From Bacillota bacterium (GTDB taxonomy: Bacteria > Bacillota > Clostridia > Christensenellales > Aristaeellaceae): a stretch of DNA of 29,622 nt. A program made the position numbers and the translations under genes. Shown here piece after piece: positions 15,687 through 23,706 of the stretch. The stretch covers positions 1-29,622 of the forward strand of contig JAEWRJ010000123.1 of the NCBI GenBank assembly GCA_023460055.1, given 5' to 3'. Below the pieces are notes generated by a model. That model was not told the DNA's origin. It saw nothing but the letters and a program-made list of their open reading frames with translations, and ran no database searches. Numbering within the stretch: the first letter of the stretch is position 1; every line of letters starts with the position of its first letter.

Positions 15687-15710
15687 CATCCGTCCTGACA
15701 AATACGGATG
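15687..15710. promoter_or_regulatory. Inverted repeat at the transcription start of the E2-like gene
   Basis: CATCCGT (15687-15693) and ACGGATG (15704-15710) are perfect seven-base arms separated by ten bases. They begin one base after the -10 hexamer and cover the expected start site near 15692, so a repressor operator or a 5' leader hairpin is likely. Confidence 0.55.
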
Positions 15711-15738
15711 ATATTGAACAGTAAATGAGGGAACTGCA

Positions 15739-16701
15739 TTGTTTGGAAGACGCTCAGACGGCCGCGCGGTGCGCTTGGATGATGACCCGATCGTCGCCCT
15801 GACCCCCTATCTGATGCCCATGCGCTGCGACGCGCAGGTCATGCTGAAGCTTCAGGCGGATTATGAGCACCTTGCGCGCTATATTGTTGCAAAGGGCGCG
15901 CAGGGTCATAAAATCAGCTTTATGGATCTGCTCTTTGCTGCTTATGTCCGCATCATCTCCCAGTTGCCGGAACTAAACCGTTTTGTGGTCAACAAGCGAA
16001 TGTATGTAAGAAATGAGCTTTCTGTCTCTTTTGTGGTGCTGAGAGAAGGCCCGGACGGCAATGTTCAGGAGAATGTGGTGCAGTGCAGGTTTGATCCGCA
16101 CGATACCATCTTTGATGTGGCGGCGCGCACTTCTCAGGCCATCATGGAGGGGCGCAAGCCGGAAGTGGATAACTCGACGGTCAAGATCGCAAAGCTGCTG
16201 CTGAATCCCTACCTGGCAACGGTCATCGCCGGCGTTGTGCGGCTGATGGACAGGTATGGCATCATGCCGCGCGCCATTTTAGAAGCCAGTCCTTTCCATA
16301 CCAGCTTGTTCCTGACCAACATGATGTCCATCGGCATGCCGGCTGTGAACCATCATATCTATAATTTCGGCACCTGCTCTTTGTTTGTCAGCATAGGCAG
16401 CGTGGAGCGGAGCGTTGTGCTCAACGATAAGGGGGAACCCCAGCGCAAGCGCTATATGCCCATCGGCATCACGGCGGATGAGCGCGTCTGCGCCGGTAAC
16501 CTGTACGCGAAAATGGTGGCACTGTTCAATGTCTACCTGAATGATCCTGCTCTGCTTGAAGAAAAGCCTGAGAAGGTGCGGTTTGATCAGGGCCTGGTCT
16601 ACGGCATGCCGCCGGCGCCCAAGAAGCGCGAGCTGCGCAAGATGCGCCGCATGGAGCGCAAGCGGCGCAAATCGGGCTATGCGGAACAAAAAAGCGCTTA
16701 G
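15739..16701 (+). CDS. Orphan E2-like (CoA-dependent acyltransferase fold) protein, catalytic residues lost
   Basis: A TTG start at 15739 lies eight bases after GAGGGA. The 320-residue protein resembles the catalytic domain of 2-oxoacid dehydrogenase E2 / chloramphenicol acetyltransferase-like proteins: KISFMDLLFAAYVRII (55-70), LNRFVVNKRMYVRNELSVSF (77-96), and a C-terminal segment PIGITADERVCAG. In active relatives this last segment reads like DHRVxDG; here the His position is Glu248 and the Asp position is Ala252. There is no lipoyl or peripheral-subunit domain and no E1 or E3 gene nearby, so it is not part of a dehydrogenase complex. The tail is very basic (KKRELRKMRRMERKRRKSGY). A binding or altered-chemistry role is inferred. 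It has its own promoter and terminator. Confidence 0.75.
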   Translation: MFGRRSDGRAVRLDDDPIVALTPYLMPMRCDAQVMLKLQADYEHLARYIVAKGAQGHKISFMDLLFAAYVRIISQLPELNRFVVNKRMYVRNELSVSFVVLREGPDGNVQENVVQCRFDPHDTIFDVAARTSQAIMEGRKPEVDNSTVKIAKLLLNPYLATVIAGVVRLMDRYGIMPRAILEASPFHTSLFLTNMMSIGMPAVNHHIYNFGTCSLFVSIGSVERSVVLNDKGEPQRKRYMPIGITADERVCAGNLYAKMVALFNVYLNDPALLEEKPEKVRFDQGLVYGMPPAPKKRELRKMRRMERKRRKSGYAEQKSA

Positions 16702-16727
16702 CAAGCGACTCAGCTTCTTGCTTTTGT
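16700..16727 (+). terminator. Probable terminator after E2-like gene
   Basis: AGCAAG (16700-16705), which includes the end of the stop codon, pairs with CTTGCT (16717-16722) and leads into TTTTGTT. The stem is only six bp, with an 11-base loop. Confidence 0.5.
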
Positions 16728-16739
16728 TAAGCTTATGAC

Positions 16740-16768
16740 TTGTTAGATATTGCCCTCCTTGCTATAAT
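16740..16768 (+). promoter_or_regulatory. Promoter for the DUF6273-glycosidase-BceRS operon
   Basis: TTGTTA (16740-16745) and TATAAT (16763-16768) are 17 bases apart, with a TGC extension (16760-16762). The start near 16775 falls at the ribosome binding site AAAGGAGGG (16776-16784), leaving a leader of under 20 bases. Confidence 0.8.
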
Positions 16769-16791
16769 CGGTGGTAAAGGAGGGCGGTATT

Positions 16792-17505
16792 TTGTTTTTA
16801 TTAAAGCGAATAATAGCGGTTGCGCTCGTCTGCATGGCGATCATGCTGCCGGTATATGCCGGGGAATTGAGCGGATATGAAAAGGGCAGGGGCTACCAGT
16901 ATGTCAGCTTCGGCAGCTATCCGCAGGGTGAGCGGGGCGAGGTGCTACCCATCGTATGGCGCGTGCTCCACAGCAAGGACGGCCTGCTCTACGCGATGAG
17001 CGAATACATACTGGATGTCAGGCGCATAGACGGCGACCAGTGGAACTATAAGGGCTGGAGGAGCAGCGAGCTCTATCCCTGGCTCAACGGGGAAATGCTG
17101 CAAACTGCCTTTACCCCGCAGGAGCGTGCCGCCCTTCATGAGGATGAAGAGCTGGGCTTTCTCAGCCTGCCCTCCCTGGAGGATATCAGGAATCCCGCCT
17201 ACGGTTTTTCGGATGACAGGAGCCGGCAGTTTGTCGGAACGCCTTACGCTCTGGTTCAGCGGGGTCTGTACCGCTATTCCGGCCGTTCGTACAGCCCGGT
17301 CTGGACACGCACGCCCTCTCAAAAAACGCATGCCCACCGCAGCACCAAATCGGGCGGAAGCATCGGCTTCATTGGCGTTGAGTCGGATGATCTGGGCCTG
17401 GTTCCCGTCATTTGGCTGGAGGAAGAGGCCCTCAGCGTCCTCTCGGGCGAGGGAACGCTCGCGTTGCCCTTTGTGCTGGCGGTGAAGGAGGAAGCCAATC
17501 CATGA
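16792..17505 (+). CDS. Secreted DUF6273-like protein
   Basis: The start is TTG 16792, seven bases after AAAGGAGGG; a GTG at 16771 in the same frame lies before the predicted transcription start and is excluded. The 237-residue product has a signal peptide (LLKRIIAVALVCMAIMLPVYAG) and a domain with YQYVSFGSYPQG, PIVWRVLHSKDGLLYAMSEYIL, a WRSSELYPWLNGEML segment and a late FIGVESDDLGLVPVIWL. This pattern fits DUF6273, found in many secreted clostridial proteins and of unknown role, somewhat like formylglycine/C-type-lectin-type folds. It is the first gene of an operon that continues by ATGA overlap into a glycosidase and then the BceRS pair. A role at the cell surface is inferred from the signal peptide. 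Confidence 0.78.
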   Translation: MFLLKRIIAVALVCMAIMLPVYAGELSGYEKGRGYQYVSFGSYPQGERGEVLPIVWRVLHSKDGLLYAMSEYILDVRRIDGDQWNYKGWRSSELYPWLNGEMLQTAFTPQERAALHEDEELGFLSLPSLEDIRNPAYGFSDDRSRQFVGTPYALVQRGLYRYSGRSYSPVWTRTPSQKTHAHRSTKSGGSIGFIGVESDDLGLVPVIWLEEEALSVLSGEGTLALPFVLAVKEEANP

Positions 17506-18548
17506 AACGAGCCGTGATTCTTTTGTTGTGCCTGCTTGTTGCCCTACCCTCTTTAGCCTTGTCAGAATCTGACGACGGAAGCGAAGCAGTCCCCGAGCGC
17601 CTGGCGCAGGACTGGGCCAATACAGGTGATATCTTAACAGAGGGGTTTCTCGCGCTGACGGAAGAGGGCTTCCTGCCTGAAGGGGAGAAAGAATTTGTCC
17701 TGATCGATGAAGAGCGGGGCATCTGGCGCTATGCTTCACAAAGCTTGCGCATTGTCATCCGCCGCACGGAAAGCCGTGAAACAGCCAGGAAACAGCGCTG
17801 CCTGATCGCTGATATCTTCCTCAAGGAAGGCAGCGAGGGCTTCCGCATGGTGGCTCACAATGCGGAACATAAGATGGAAAACCTGAGCCGGTATATGGAA
17901 AAACCTTCGGTGATCACAGTCAATCATAAAATTCCTTTTTCTATGGGAGGAGATTATTATATCTACCGCGTGCGCCGAAGGCAGAACACAGGCAGTAAAT
18001 ATAACGTAGGTGTGATAATCCGCGAAGGTGAACTTCTGATGGACGCTCCTGCTAAACTGGGTTCAACAGCTTATCCGCCGCTTGATATGCTGGCCCTTTT
18101 TGAAGACGGTGATATGCAGGTCTATAAAGCCGGTGAGTTATCCGCCCAGCAGCTGATCCGTATGGGAGCGCGGGATGTGCTCTCTTTCGGTCCGGTGCTG
18201 GTCAGAGATGGGAAACTTGGCACCTTTGATGAGGTCAGGGGCGCTACGCCCCAGCCTCGCGCCGGCATTGGCATGTACGCGCCCGGCCACTACCTAGCCA
18301 TCATCGCGGAGGGACGCATCAAGGAAAGCGCAGGTCTCAGCAGCAAGGAGTTTGGTGAGCTGTTTCTGTCGCTTGGCTGCCCGACTGCCTTTAACCTGGA
18401 TGGCGGCTGGACCTCCTCTATGGTATTCATGGGAAAGCAATTGAATCAGCTGGACGCCTCAGGCGTACGCAACAATGCCCGAAATCAGAATGAAATCATG
18501 GGGATCGGATATACTGAGCTGATCATGAAGGAACCAGACTCAAAATGA
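17502..18548 (+). CDS. Secreted phosphodiester glycosidase family protein (NAGPA/DUF2233)
   Basis: ATG 17502 overlaps the previous stop (ATGA); the frame upstream lies inside the preceding gene. The 348-residue protein has a signal peptide (residues 1-20, MKRAVILLLCLLVALPSLAL) and, in its second half, the phosphodiester glycosidase pattern: SFGPVLVRDG, an RAGIGMYAPGHYLAIIAEGR segment, GLSSKEFGELFLSLGCPTAF and NLDGGWTSSMVF. The family includes the enzyme that uncovers mannose-6-phosphate by removing GlcNAc, and bacterial members act on glycan phosphodiesters outside the cell. The first ~150 residues are a less conserved region. Location in the BceRS operon suggests the substrate could be a surface polymer such as a teichoic-acid-like glycan; this is inference. 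Confidence 0.85.
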   Translation: MKRAVILLLCLLVALPSLALSESDDGSEAVPERLAQDWANTGDILTEGFLALTEEGFLPEGEKEFVLIDEERGIWRYASQSLRIVIRRTESRETARKQRCLIADIFLKEGSEGFRMVAHNAEHKMENLSRYMEKPSVITVNHKIPFSMGGDYYIYRVRRRQNTGSKYNVGVIIREGELLMDAPAKLGSTAYPPLDMLALFEDGDMQVYKAGELSAQQLIRMGARDVLSFGPVLVRDGKLGTFDEVRGATPQPRAGIGMYAPGHYLAIIAEGRIKESAGLSSKEFGELFLSLGCPTAFNLDGGWTSSMVFMGKQLNQLDASGVRNNARNQNEIMGIGYTELIMKEPDSK

Positions 18549-19015
18549 GAAGAAGCGAGCGGGAGATCACGCAAAGGGAAAAGCTGCTTGAGCTGTTGGA
18601 TCAATGCCAGGTGATGCACCTGGGCCTGATGGACGGCGCGGCTCCCTATGTGGTGCCGCTTCACTTCGGCTGGGAAGAGAAGGAAGGGGAGATCATGCTC
18701 TACTTCCACTCAGCGCCCGAGGGGAGGAAGATGGATTGTATCAGGGAGCATCCGGCCTGCTTTATCGCAGTCACGGGAGATATGCGGGTGATCGGCAGCG
18801 AGGAGGCCTGCGGCTGGACGGCGGCCTTTGAGTCGCTCATGATGGAGGGCGAGGCCGACATTCTCGTGAGCGATGAAGAAAGAAAACACGGGCTGGACAT
18901 CCTGATGCGCCACTGCGGCTATCAAGGCGAGCCGCGCTACAACGCACCGGCGCTGGCGGTCACCGCCGTCTGCCGTATCCGCGTGAAGAGCATCACGGGC
19001 AAGCGGCGGGATTGA
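18545..19015 (+). CDS. Pyridoxamine 5'-phosphate oxidase-like flavoprotein (NimA-like)
   Basis: This 156-residue protein begins with MRRSEREITQREKLLELLDQ and then CQVMHLGLMDGAAPYVVPLHFGW, followed by YFHSAPEGRKMDCIREHP, the pattern of the split-barrel PNPOx group that includes 5-nitroimidazole resistance (NimA-like) proteins. These bind FMN or heme; most reactions are unknown, and some reduce nitroimidazoles. It overlaps the glycosidase gene by ATGA and its stop directly touches the start of the response regulator (TGA then ATG), so it is part of the same transcript. A redox or detoxifying flavoprotein between secreted enzymes and a BceRS pair is an unusual placing. Its partner is not known. 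Confidence 0.9.
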   Translation: MRRSEREITQREKLLELLDQCQVMHLGLMDGAAPYVVPLHFGWEEKEGEIMLYFHSAPEGRKMDCIREHPACFIAVTGDMRVIGSEEACGWTAAFESLMMEGEADILVSDEERKHGLDILMRHCGYQGEPRYNAPALAVTAVCRIRVKSITGKRRD

Positions 19016-19687
19016 ATGCATAAGATACTGATCATAGAGGATGACCCGGTCATTGCCAAGGCCATGAGCCGCTATATAGAAAGCTGGGGCCACAAGGTCC
19101 TGCGCGTGAAGGATTTTCAGCACGTTATGCGTGATTTCATCGCCTTTGACCCGCACATGGTGCTGGTGGATGTGATGCTGCCTTTTTTTAACGGCTACCA
19201 TTGGTGCGCCCAGATCAGGAAGGTATCGGACGTCCCGGTGGTATTCATATCCTCCGCAGCCCAGGGCATGAACATCGTGATGGCGATGGAGATGGGGGGC
19301 GATGACTTTATCGCCAAGCCGCTTGACCTGAGCGTCATGATGGCCAAGATCCAGGCCCTTTTGCGCCGTGTCTATGACATGGGCGCCAAGGTTCCGGTGC
19401 TTGAGCACCGGGGCGTGATGCTGCAGCTCAATGACGCGTCGCTGCGGGTGGGGGATGAGCGTGTGGAGCTGACGAAAAACGAGTTTCGGATCCTCCAGAC
19501 GCTGATCGAAAACAAGGGGAAGGTGGTCAGCCGCGATACCCTGATGACCAAGCTGTGGCAGCAGGACAGCTATGTGGAGGAAAACACGCTGACCGTCAAC
19601 GTGACCCGCCTGCGCAAAAAGCTCGAAGCCGCGGGCCTGAGTGATTTCATCACCACCAGGGTGGGCAGCGGCTATATTGTGGAATGA
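19016..19687 (+). CDS. OmpR-family response regulator, BceR-like
   Basis: The 223-residue protein has a receiver domain (1-~115) with the acidic pair Asp9/Asp10, phospho-acceptor Asp52 in VLVDVMLP and Lys101 in FIAKPLD, then a winged-helix DNA-binding domain with the block ELTKNEFRILQTLIENKG, a KLWQQDSYVEENTLTVNVTR segment, and GSGYIV at the end. The block sequence and the EENTLTVNV segment are typical of regulators that work with BceS-type kinases. It starts at the base after the previous stop and overlaps the kinase gene by ATGA. Its likely target is the ABC transporter gene pair at 20826, ahead of which a BceR-type inverted repeat is seen. Confidence 0.93.
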   Translation: MHKILIIEDDPVIAKAMSRYIESWGHKVLRVKDFQHVMRDFIAFDPHMVLVDVMLPFFNGYHWCAQIRKVSDVPVVFISSAAQGMNIVMAMEMGGDDFIAKPLDLSVMMAKIQALLRRVYDMGAKVPVLEHRGVMLQLNDASLRVGDERVELTKNEFRILQTLIENKGKVVSRDTLMTKLWQQDSYVEENTLTVNVTRLRKKLEAAGLSDFITTRVGSGYIVE

Positions 19688-20706
19688 ACAGGGATAATAA
19701 GAGCGGACAGGGCTTCCTTCGGGAACTGGCCGGATATCTGGGCCAGTACCGCTTTGTGATGGCGGTGTTTTTGCTGTTCATTCTGATCTTCGCCGCTGTG
19801 TTCAGCCTTTACCGGCTGGAGGCGGAGGCTGTTTTCTACGCGTCAGGGCTGTGCGCTCTTCTAGGGCTGATTCTGCTGGGCATCGGCTTTGTCAGGGAAC
19901 GGAGAAAAGGCAGGGAACGCTGTGAGCTGATGGCGCGCATCAACCTGCTGCCCGATACCCTGCCCCCCGCTCACAGCCCGGCAGAGAGGGATTATCAGGC
20001 GATGGTGCTGGCCCTGCGGCGCATCAACCGTGATATCGCGGCCGATTTCATACAGGAACGCACGCAGAGCCTGGACTATTTCACCGCCTGGATGCACCAG
20101 ATCAAAACGCCTATCGCCGCCATGCAGATGATGCTTCAGGAAGAAGATACGCCATTGAACAGGGCGCTGATGCTGGAACTCTTCCGTGTCGAACAGTACG
20201 CGGATATGGCGCTGAGTTACCTGCGGCTGGGGGATGACGCCTCCGACTTCGTGTTTAAAGCCTACGCGCTTGACCCTATCATCCGGGCGGCTGTGCGCAG
20301 GTATGCGCCGCAGTTTATCAGCAAGCGTATCCGCCTGATCTATGAGCCGACGGACTTGATGGTGCTGACCGATGAAAAGTGGCTGACCTTCATCATCGAG
20401 CAGTTCCTGTCAAACGCGGTCAAGTATACGGAGCAAGGCAGCGTGACCATTGCCGTGGAGACTGAGGGGATGCTGAGTGTCGCTGATACCGGCATCGGCA
20501 TCGCGGCGGAGGATCTGCCCCGTGTCTTTGAGAAGGGCTTTACAGGCTATAACGGGCGGGCTAACCGCAAGTCAACCGGCCTTGGCCTCTACCTGTGCCG
20601 CCGCGCGGCGGACAGGCTGTCCCACCGTCTGAGCGCCAGGAGCGAGCCCGGCAAGGGCAGCGTGTTTTCCATCAATCTGAACCGTGAGGCGATTGATATT
20701 GAGTGA
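19684..20706 (+). CDS. Intramembrane-sensing histidine kinase, BceS-like
   Basis: The 340-residue protein has two membrane helices (~24-43 and ~51-70) with almost no outside loop between them, the feature of intramembrane-sensing kinases that detect stimulus through an ABC transporter. The H-box is WMHQIKTPIAAM with His138. The ATP-binding domain shows an EQFLSNAVKYT N-box, VADTGIGIA and GLGLYL. It would phosphorylate the regulator encoded just before it. In known BceS systems the signal is a cell-wall-active peptide antibiotic such as bacitracin, sensed by the BceB permease; here the antibiotic is unknown. The gene ends the operon begun at 16740; the ABC genes follow after 119 bases. Confidence 0.93.
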   Translation: MNRDNKSGQGFLRELAGYLGQYRFVMAVFLLFILIFAAVFSLYRLEAEAVFYASGLCALLGLILLGIGFVRERRKGRERCELMARINLLPDTLPPAHSPAERDYQAMVLALRRINRDIAADFIQERTQSLDYFTAWMHQIKTPIAAMQMMLQEEDTPLNRALMLELFRVEQYADMALSYLRLGDDASDFVFKAYALDPIIRAAVRRYAPQFISKRIRLIYEPTDLMVLTDEKWLTFIIEQFLSNAVKYTEQGSVTIAVETEGMLSVADTGIGIAAEDLPRVFEKGFTGYNGRANRKSTGLGLYLCRRAADRLSHRLSARSEPGKGSVFSINLNREAIDIE

Positions 20707-20718
20707 TTTGAGTCTACC

Positions 20719-20732
20719 TTACAAAACTGTCA
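20719..20732. promoter_or_regulatory. BceR-type binding site (candidate)
   Basis: TTACA-AAAC-TGTCA fits the TNACA-N4-TGTNA inverted repeat described for BceR-like regulators. It lies about 65 bases before the candidate -10 at 20786, as upstream activator sites often do. A further TGTCA occurs 20 bases on (20748-20752). Confidence 0.6.
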
Positions 20733-20785
20733 CACTGGCGGCCTTTCTGTCACCTGAATCAATGGCGGGCAGCGGGGTCTTTTTC

Positions 20786-20791
20786 TATACT
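20786..20791 (+). promoter_or_regulatory. Candidate -10 element of BceAB-like operon
   Basis: TATACT at 20786-20791 has no good -35 hexamer 16-18 bases upstream, which fits an activator-dependent promoter. The ribosome binding site GGGGGAG (20810-20816) lies between it and the ATG at 20826. Confidence 0.5.
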
Positions 20792-20825
20792 TCCATCATC
20801 CAAGAGAAGGGGGAGTAACAGACAC

Positions 20826-21593
20826 ATGGCGATACTGGAAGTGCAAAATGTTGAAAAAATCTACTCATCGAGGCTGGGCACCCAGCAGGTGAGGGCGCTC
20901 AATAAGGTGAGTTTCTCTGTGGAAGCGGGAGAATACGTGGCCATCATGGGCGAATCCGGCTCCGGCAAAACCACGCTGCTCAATATCCTGGCGGCGCTTG
21001 ATAAGCCCACCGGCGGCAAGGTGCTGCTGGAGGGGCGCGACCTGGGCGGGCTTCATGAGAAGGAGATATCCGCCTTCCGCCGGGATAACCTGGGATTCGT
21101 ATTTCAGGATTTTAACCTGCTGGATACCTTCACCCTGCAGGACAATATCTTCCTGCCGCTGGTACTGGCGGGCAGGGGGTACAGGGAGATGGCTCAGCGC
21201 ATGCAGCCCATCGTGCGCAAGCTGGGCATCGTGGAACTCATCAACAAGTATCCCTATGAGGTTTCCGGCGGGCAAAAGCAGCGCGCGGCGGTTGCCCGGG
21301 CTTTGATCACCAACCCCAGGCTGCTTCTGGCTGATGAACCCACCGGCTCCCTGGACAGCCGTTCCGCTGACGGGCTTTTAAAGATATTCGGGGAGGTCAA
21401 TGGGGAGGGGCAGACCATTTTGATGGTGACGCATTCGGCCAGGGCGGCCAGCCACGCGGGGCGCGTGCTGTTCATCAAGGATGGTGATCTGTTTCACCAG
21501 ATCTACCGGGGCGGCGGGAGCAATGAGGAGATGTATATGAAGATCGCCGATACCCTGACCCTGCTTGCCGGAAAGGGTGAGCGGGATGCGTAA
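20826..21593 (+). CDS. ABC transporter ATPase, BceA-like
   Basis: The 255-residue ATPase has Walker A GESGSGKTT (42-50), Q-loop VFQDFNLL (92-99), signature SGGQKQR (147-153), Walker B LLLADEPTG (166-174) and the switch VTHSAR. Sequence style and context match the MacB/BceA group (type VII ABC systems), which drive FtsX-like permeases that free lipid-bound wall targets from peptide antibiotics rather than importing solutes. It follows a BceR-like site and is translationally coupled, by an eight-base overlap, to the permease gene. Confidence 0.95.
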   Translation: MAILEVQNVEKIYSSRLGTQQVRALNKVSFSVEAGEYVAIMGESGSGKTTLLNILAALDKPTGGKVLLEGRDLGGLHEKEISAFRRDNLGFVFQDFNLLDTFTLQDNIFLPLVLAGRGYREMAQRMQPIVRKLGIVELINKYPYEVSGGQKQRAAVARALITNPRLLLADEPTGSLDSRSADGLLKIFGEVNGEGQTILMVTHSARAASHAGRVLFIKDGDLFHQIYRGGGSNEEMYMKIADTLTLLAGKGERDA

Positions 21594-23565
21594 GATGTAT
21601 TATCCCAGGCTGGCGCTTGACAACATCAAAAAGAATGCCCGCGCCTATGTCCCTTATATGCTCACATGCGTTGTGACGGTGGCGATGTACTACATCATCG
21701 TGTCGCTGTCAAAAAACGAGGGCATCGACAGCATGTCCGGAAGCGATTTTTTGCGGGTGATGCTCTGGCTCGGCGGATGGGTGACGGCCATATTCGCCGT
21801 GATCATTCTGTTTTATACCAACAGCTTCCTGATGAAGAACCGCAAGAAAGAGTTTGGGCTGTACAATATCCTGGGGATGGAAAAGCGGCATATATCCCGG
21901 GTGGTGGCGCTGGAAACATTGTATACGGCGGTCCTCAGCCTGGCGGCGGGCCTCGCCCTGGGTATGGCGTTTGATAAGCTGATGTTCCTGCTGATCGCCG
22001 GGCTGCTGGATGCGCGGGCGCCGCTTGGCTTCTATGTATCCAAGGAGGCCATGGTGATGACGGCGGCGCTCTTTGGGGGAACTTTTATCTTGATCCTCCT
22101 TAACTCCATTCGACAGATCCACGTGTCAAAACCCATAGAGCTCCTGCGGGGCGGCAATGTCGGGGAGAGAGAGCCGAAGACCAAGGCCCTGATGGCCTTG
22201 CTTGGGCTGGTGCTTTTAGGCGGAGGGTACGGTATTTCGCTGATGGTGGACAACCCGATCACGGCGATCATGCTGTTTTTTGTGGCTGTTCTGCTGGTGA
22301 TCCTCGGCACCTACCTTCTGTTCACATCCGGCAGCATTGTCTGGCTGAAGCTCTTGAAAAAGAACAAGGACTATTACTATCGGCCGCGTCACTTTATCAG
22401 CGTATCCGGCATGATCTACCGGATGAAGCAAAACGCCGTGGGGCTTGCCTCCATATGCATTCTGTCCACGATGGTGCTGGTGACGGTATCCACCACCGCC
22501 TCCCTGATGATCGGCGTGGAGGATATCATCAATACAAGCTATCCTTATGATATAGGCATATACGCAGACAGCGCGGACCAGGAAAAGAACCTTCGGGCCA
22601 TTCAAACGGTGAAGGATGTCCTTGAGTTTCACGGCATCAGCATACAGGATGAAACGCAGTATTACAGCCTGGAGTTTTCAGCCTTCAGGCAGGATGACCG
22701 TTTCTATCCCATCAGTGATAAAGGCGGTGATGCCATGCTGAATATCCTGATGTTCATGACGCTGGAGGATTACAACCGCATGGCCGGGACGGATTATCAG
22801 CTTGAGTCCGGCGAGGTGCTGCTGTATTCGGATAACGGGGATTACAGATATGACAGCGTGGAGATCCTGGGGAGAAGCTTTAGGATCGCGCACAGGCCGC
22901 AGGCCGCGGCGGGCAAGGATCAATCCGCCGCTTACGGCTATCCTGTGCAGCACATTGTTCTGAAAGATCTGGCCGAGATGGAAAGGATCAGCGGGATACA
23001 GAACGCGGCCTACACCATGGCTGTATCCCGACTTCAGCTGAACTTTGGGGTCAACCTCAATGAGGACACGCACACGCAGCTTGAAGTCTATGACAGCATC
23101 ACAAGTTCCCTGAAAAGCCAGGACTTTGAAGGCCGGCGGGAGAGCAAGCTCAGGCAGAGCCCGGAGGTGCGCGCGCTGTACGCGGGATTCTTCTTCCTGG
23201 GGATATTCCTGGGCACGCTGTTTCTGGCGGCGACCATTCTCATCATCTACTACAAGCAGGTATCCGAAGGCTATGAAGACAGGACGCGCTTTGATATCAT
23301 GCAGAAGGTGGGCATGAGCCATCACGAAGTCAAGCGCTCCATTCACACACAGGTGCTGACGGTGTTTTTCCTGCCGCTGGCAGTCGCGGGGCTCCATACG
23401 GCGGTCGCCTTCCCCATCGTCCGCAAGCTTCTGCTGGCGTTTTCGCTCACCAATACACGCTTGTACGTGCTGTGCACCGCGGCCTCGTTCCTTCTGTTCG
23501 GCGCGCTGTATTGCCTGGTGTACCTAAGAACAGCCAGAACATATTATAAGATCGTCAGCAGGTGA
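21586..23565 (+). CDS. ABC transporter permease with FtsX domains, BceB-like
   Basis: The start ATG 21586 (MRKMYYPRLALDNIKKNARA) overlaps the end of the ATPase gene; a GTG at 21565 is in frame but deeper inside that gene. The 659-residue protein has about ten membrane helices in the BceB order: one N-terminal, FtsX domain 1 with the KKEFGLYNILGMEKRHI coupling region (~85-102), then a group of helices, a large outside domain of about 200 residues (~310-530) and three to four C-terminal helices with a second FtsX unit (TRFDIMQKVGMSHHEVK). Length and layout are typical for BceB. It would sense and remove a wall-active antibiotic and signal to the kinase at 19684. Confidence 0.93.
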   Translation: MRKMYYPRLALDNIKKNARAYVPYMLTCVVTVAMYYIIVSLSKNEGIDSMSGSDFLRVMLWLGGWVTAIFAVIILFYTNSFLMKNRKKEFGLYNILGMEKRHISRVVALETLYTAVLSLAAGLALGMAFDKLMFLLIAGLLDARAPLGFYVSKEAMVMTAALFGGTFILILLNSIRQIHVSKPIELLRGGNVGEREPKTKALMALLGLVLLGGGYGISLMVDNPITAIMLFFVAVLLVILGTYLLFTSGSIVWLKLLKKNKDYYYRPRHFISVSGMIYRMKQNAVGLASICILSTMVLVTVSTTASLMIGVEDIINTSYPYDIGIYADSADQEKNLRAIQTVKDVLEFHGISIQDETQYYSLEFSAFRQDDRFYPISDKGGDAMLNILMFMTLEDYNRMAGTDYQLESGEVLLYSDNGDYRYDSVEILGRSFRIAHRPQAAAGKDQSAAYGYPVQHIVLKDLAEMERISGIQNAAYTMAVSRLQLNFGVNLNEDTHTQLEVYDSITSSLKSQDFEGRRESKLRQSPEVRALYAGFFFLGIFLGTLFLAATILIIYYKQVSEGYEDRTRFDIMQKVGMSHHEVKRSIHTQVLTVFFLPLAVAGLHTAVAFPIVRKLLLAFSLTNTRLYVLCTAASFLLFGALYCLVYLRTARTYYKIVSR

Positions 23566-23566
23566 T

Positions 23567-23581
23567 GGCGGCGGAGCCGCC
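23567..23581. repeat. Small GC hairpin after BceB-like gene
   Basis: GGCGGC, loop GGA, GCCGCC forms a perfect six-bp stem starting two bases after the stop codon. No T tract follows, so it is not a classical terminator. Confidence 0.45.
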
Positions 23582-23628
23582 GGGAAGCAGCGGTGACGCG
23601 AGGCTTTCAGCCGTGTGAAGCTAGAGGA

Positions 23629-23681
23629 AAGCAATAGGGGAACGGAGGAGCGTTTCGGCTCACTTCGTTCCCCTGCTGCTT
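23629..23681. repeat. Long imperfect inverted repeat between convergent genes
   Basis: The 16-base arms 23629-23644 and 23666-23681 pair at 14 of 16 positions, including a perfect nine-base AGGGGAACG/CGTTCCCCT core, and the inside holds a smaller GAGC/GCTC stem. It sits between the ends of the BceB-like gene and the leftward ABC ATPase gene and may stop or stabilise transcripts from both sides, though the T tracts are poor. The rest of 23566-23706 holds no gene. Confidence 0.6.
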
Positions 23682-23706
23682 CTTATGACCAAAGGCCATG
23701 CGTCCT

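Noticed and set aside
15739..16701. Calling the E2-like gene a dehydrogenase complex E2 subunit.
   Set aside because: There is no lipoyl domain, no E1 or E3 gene nearby, and the catalytic His and Asp are replaced.
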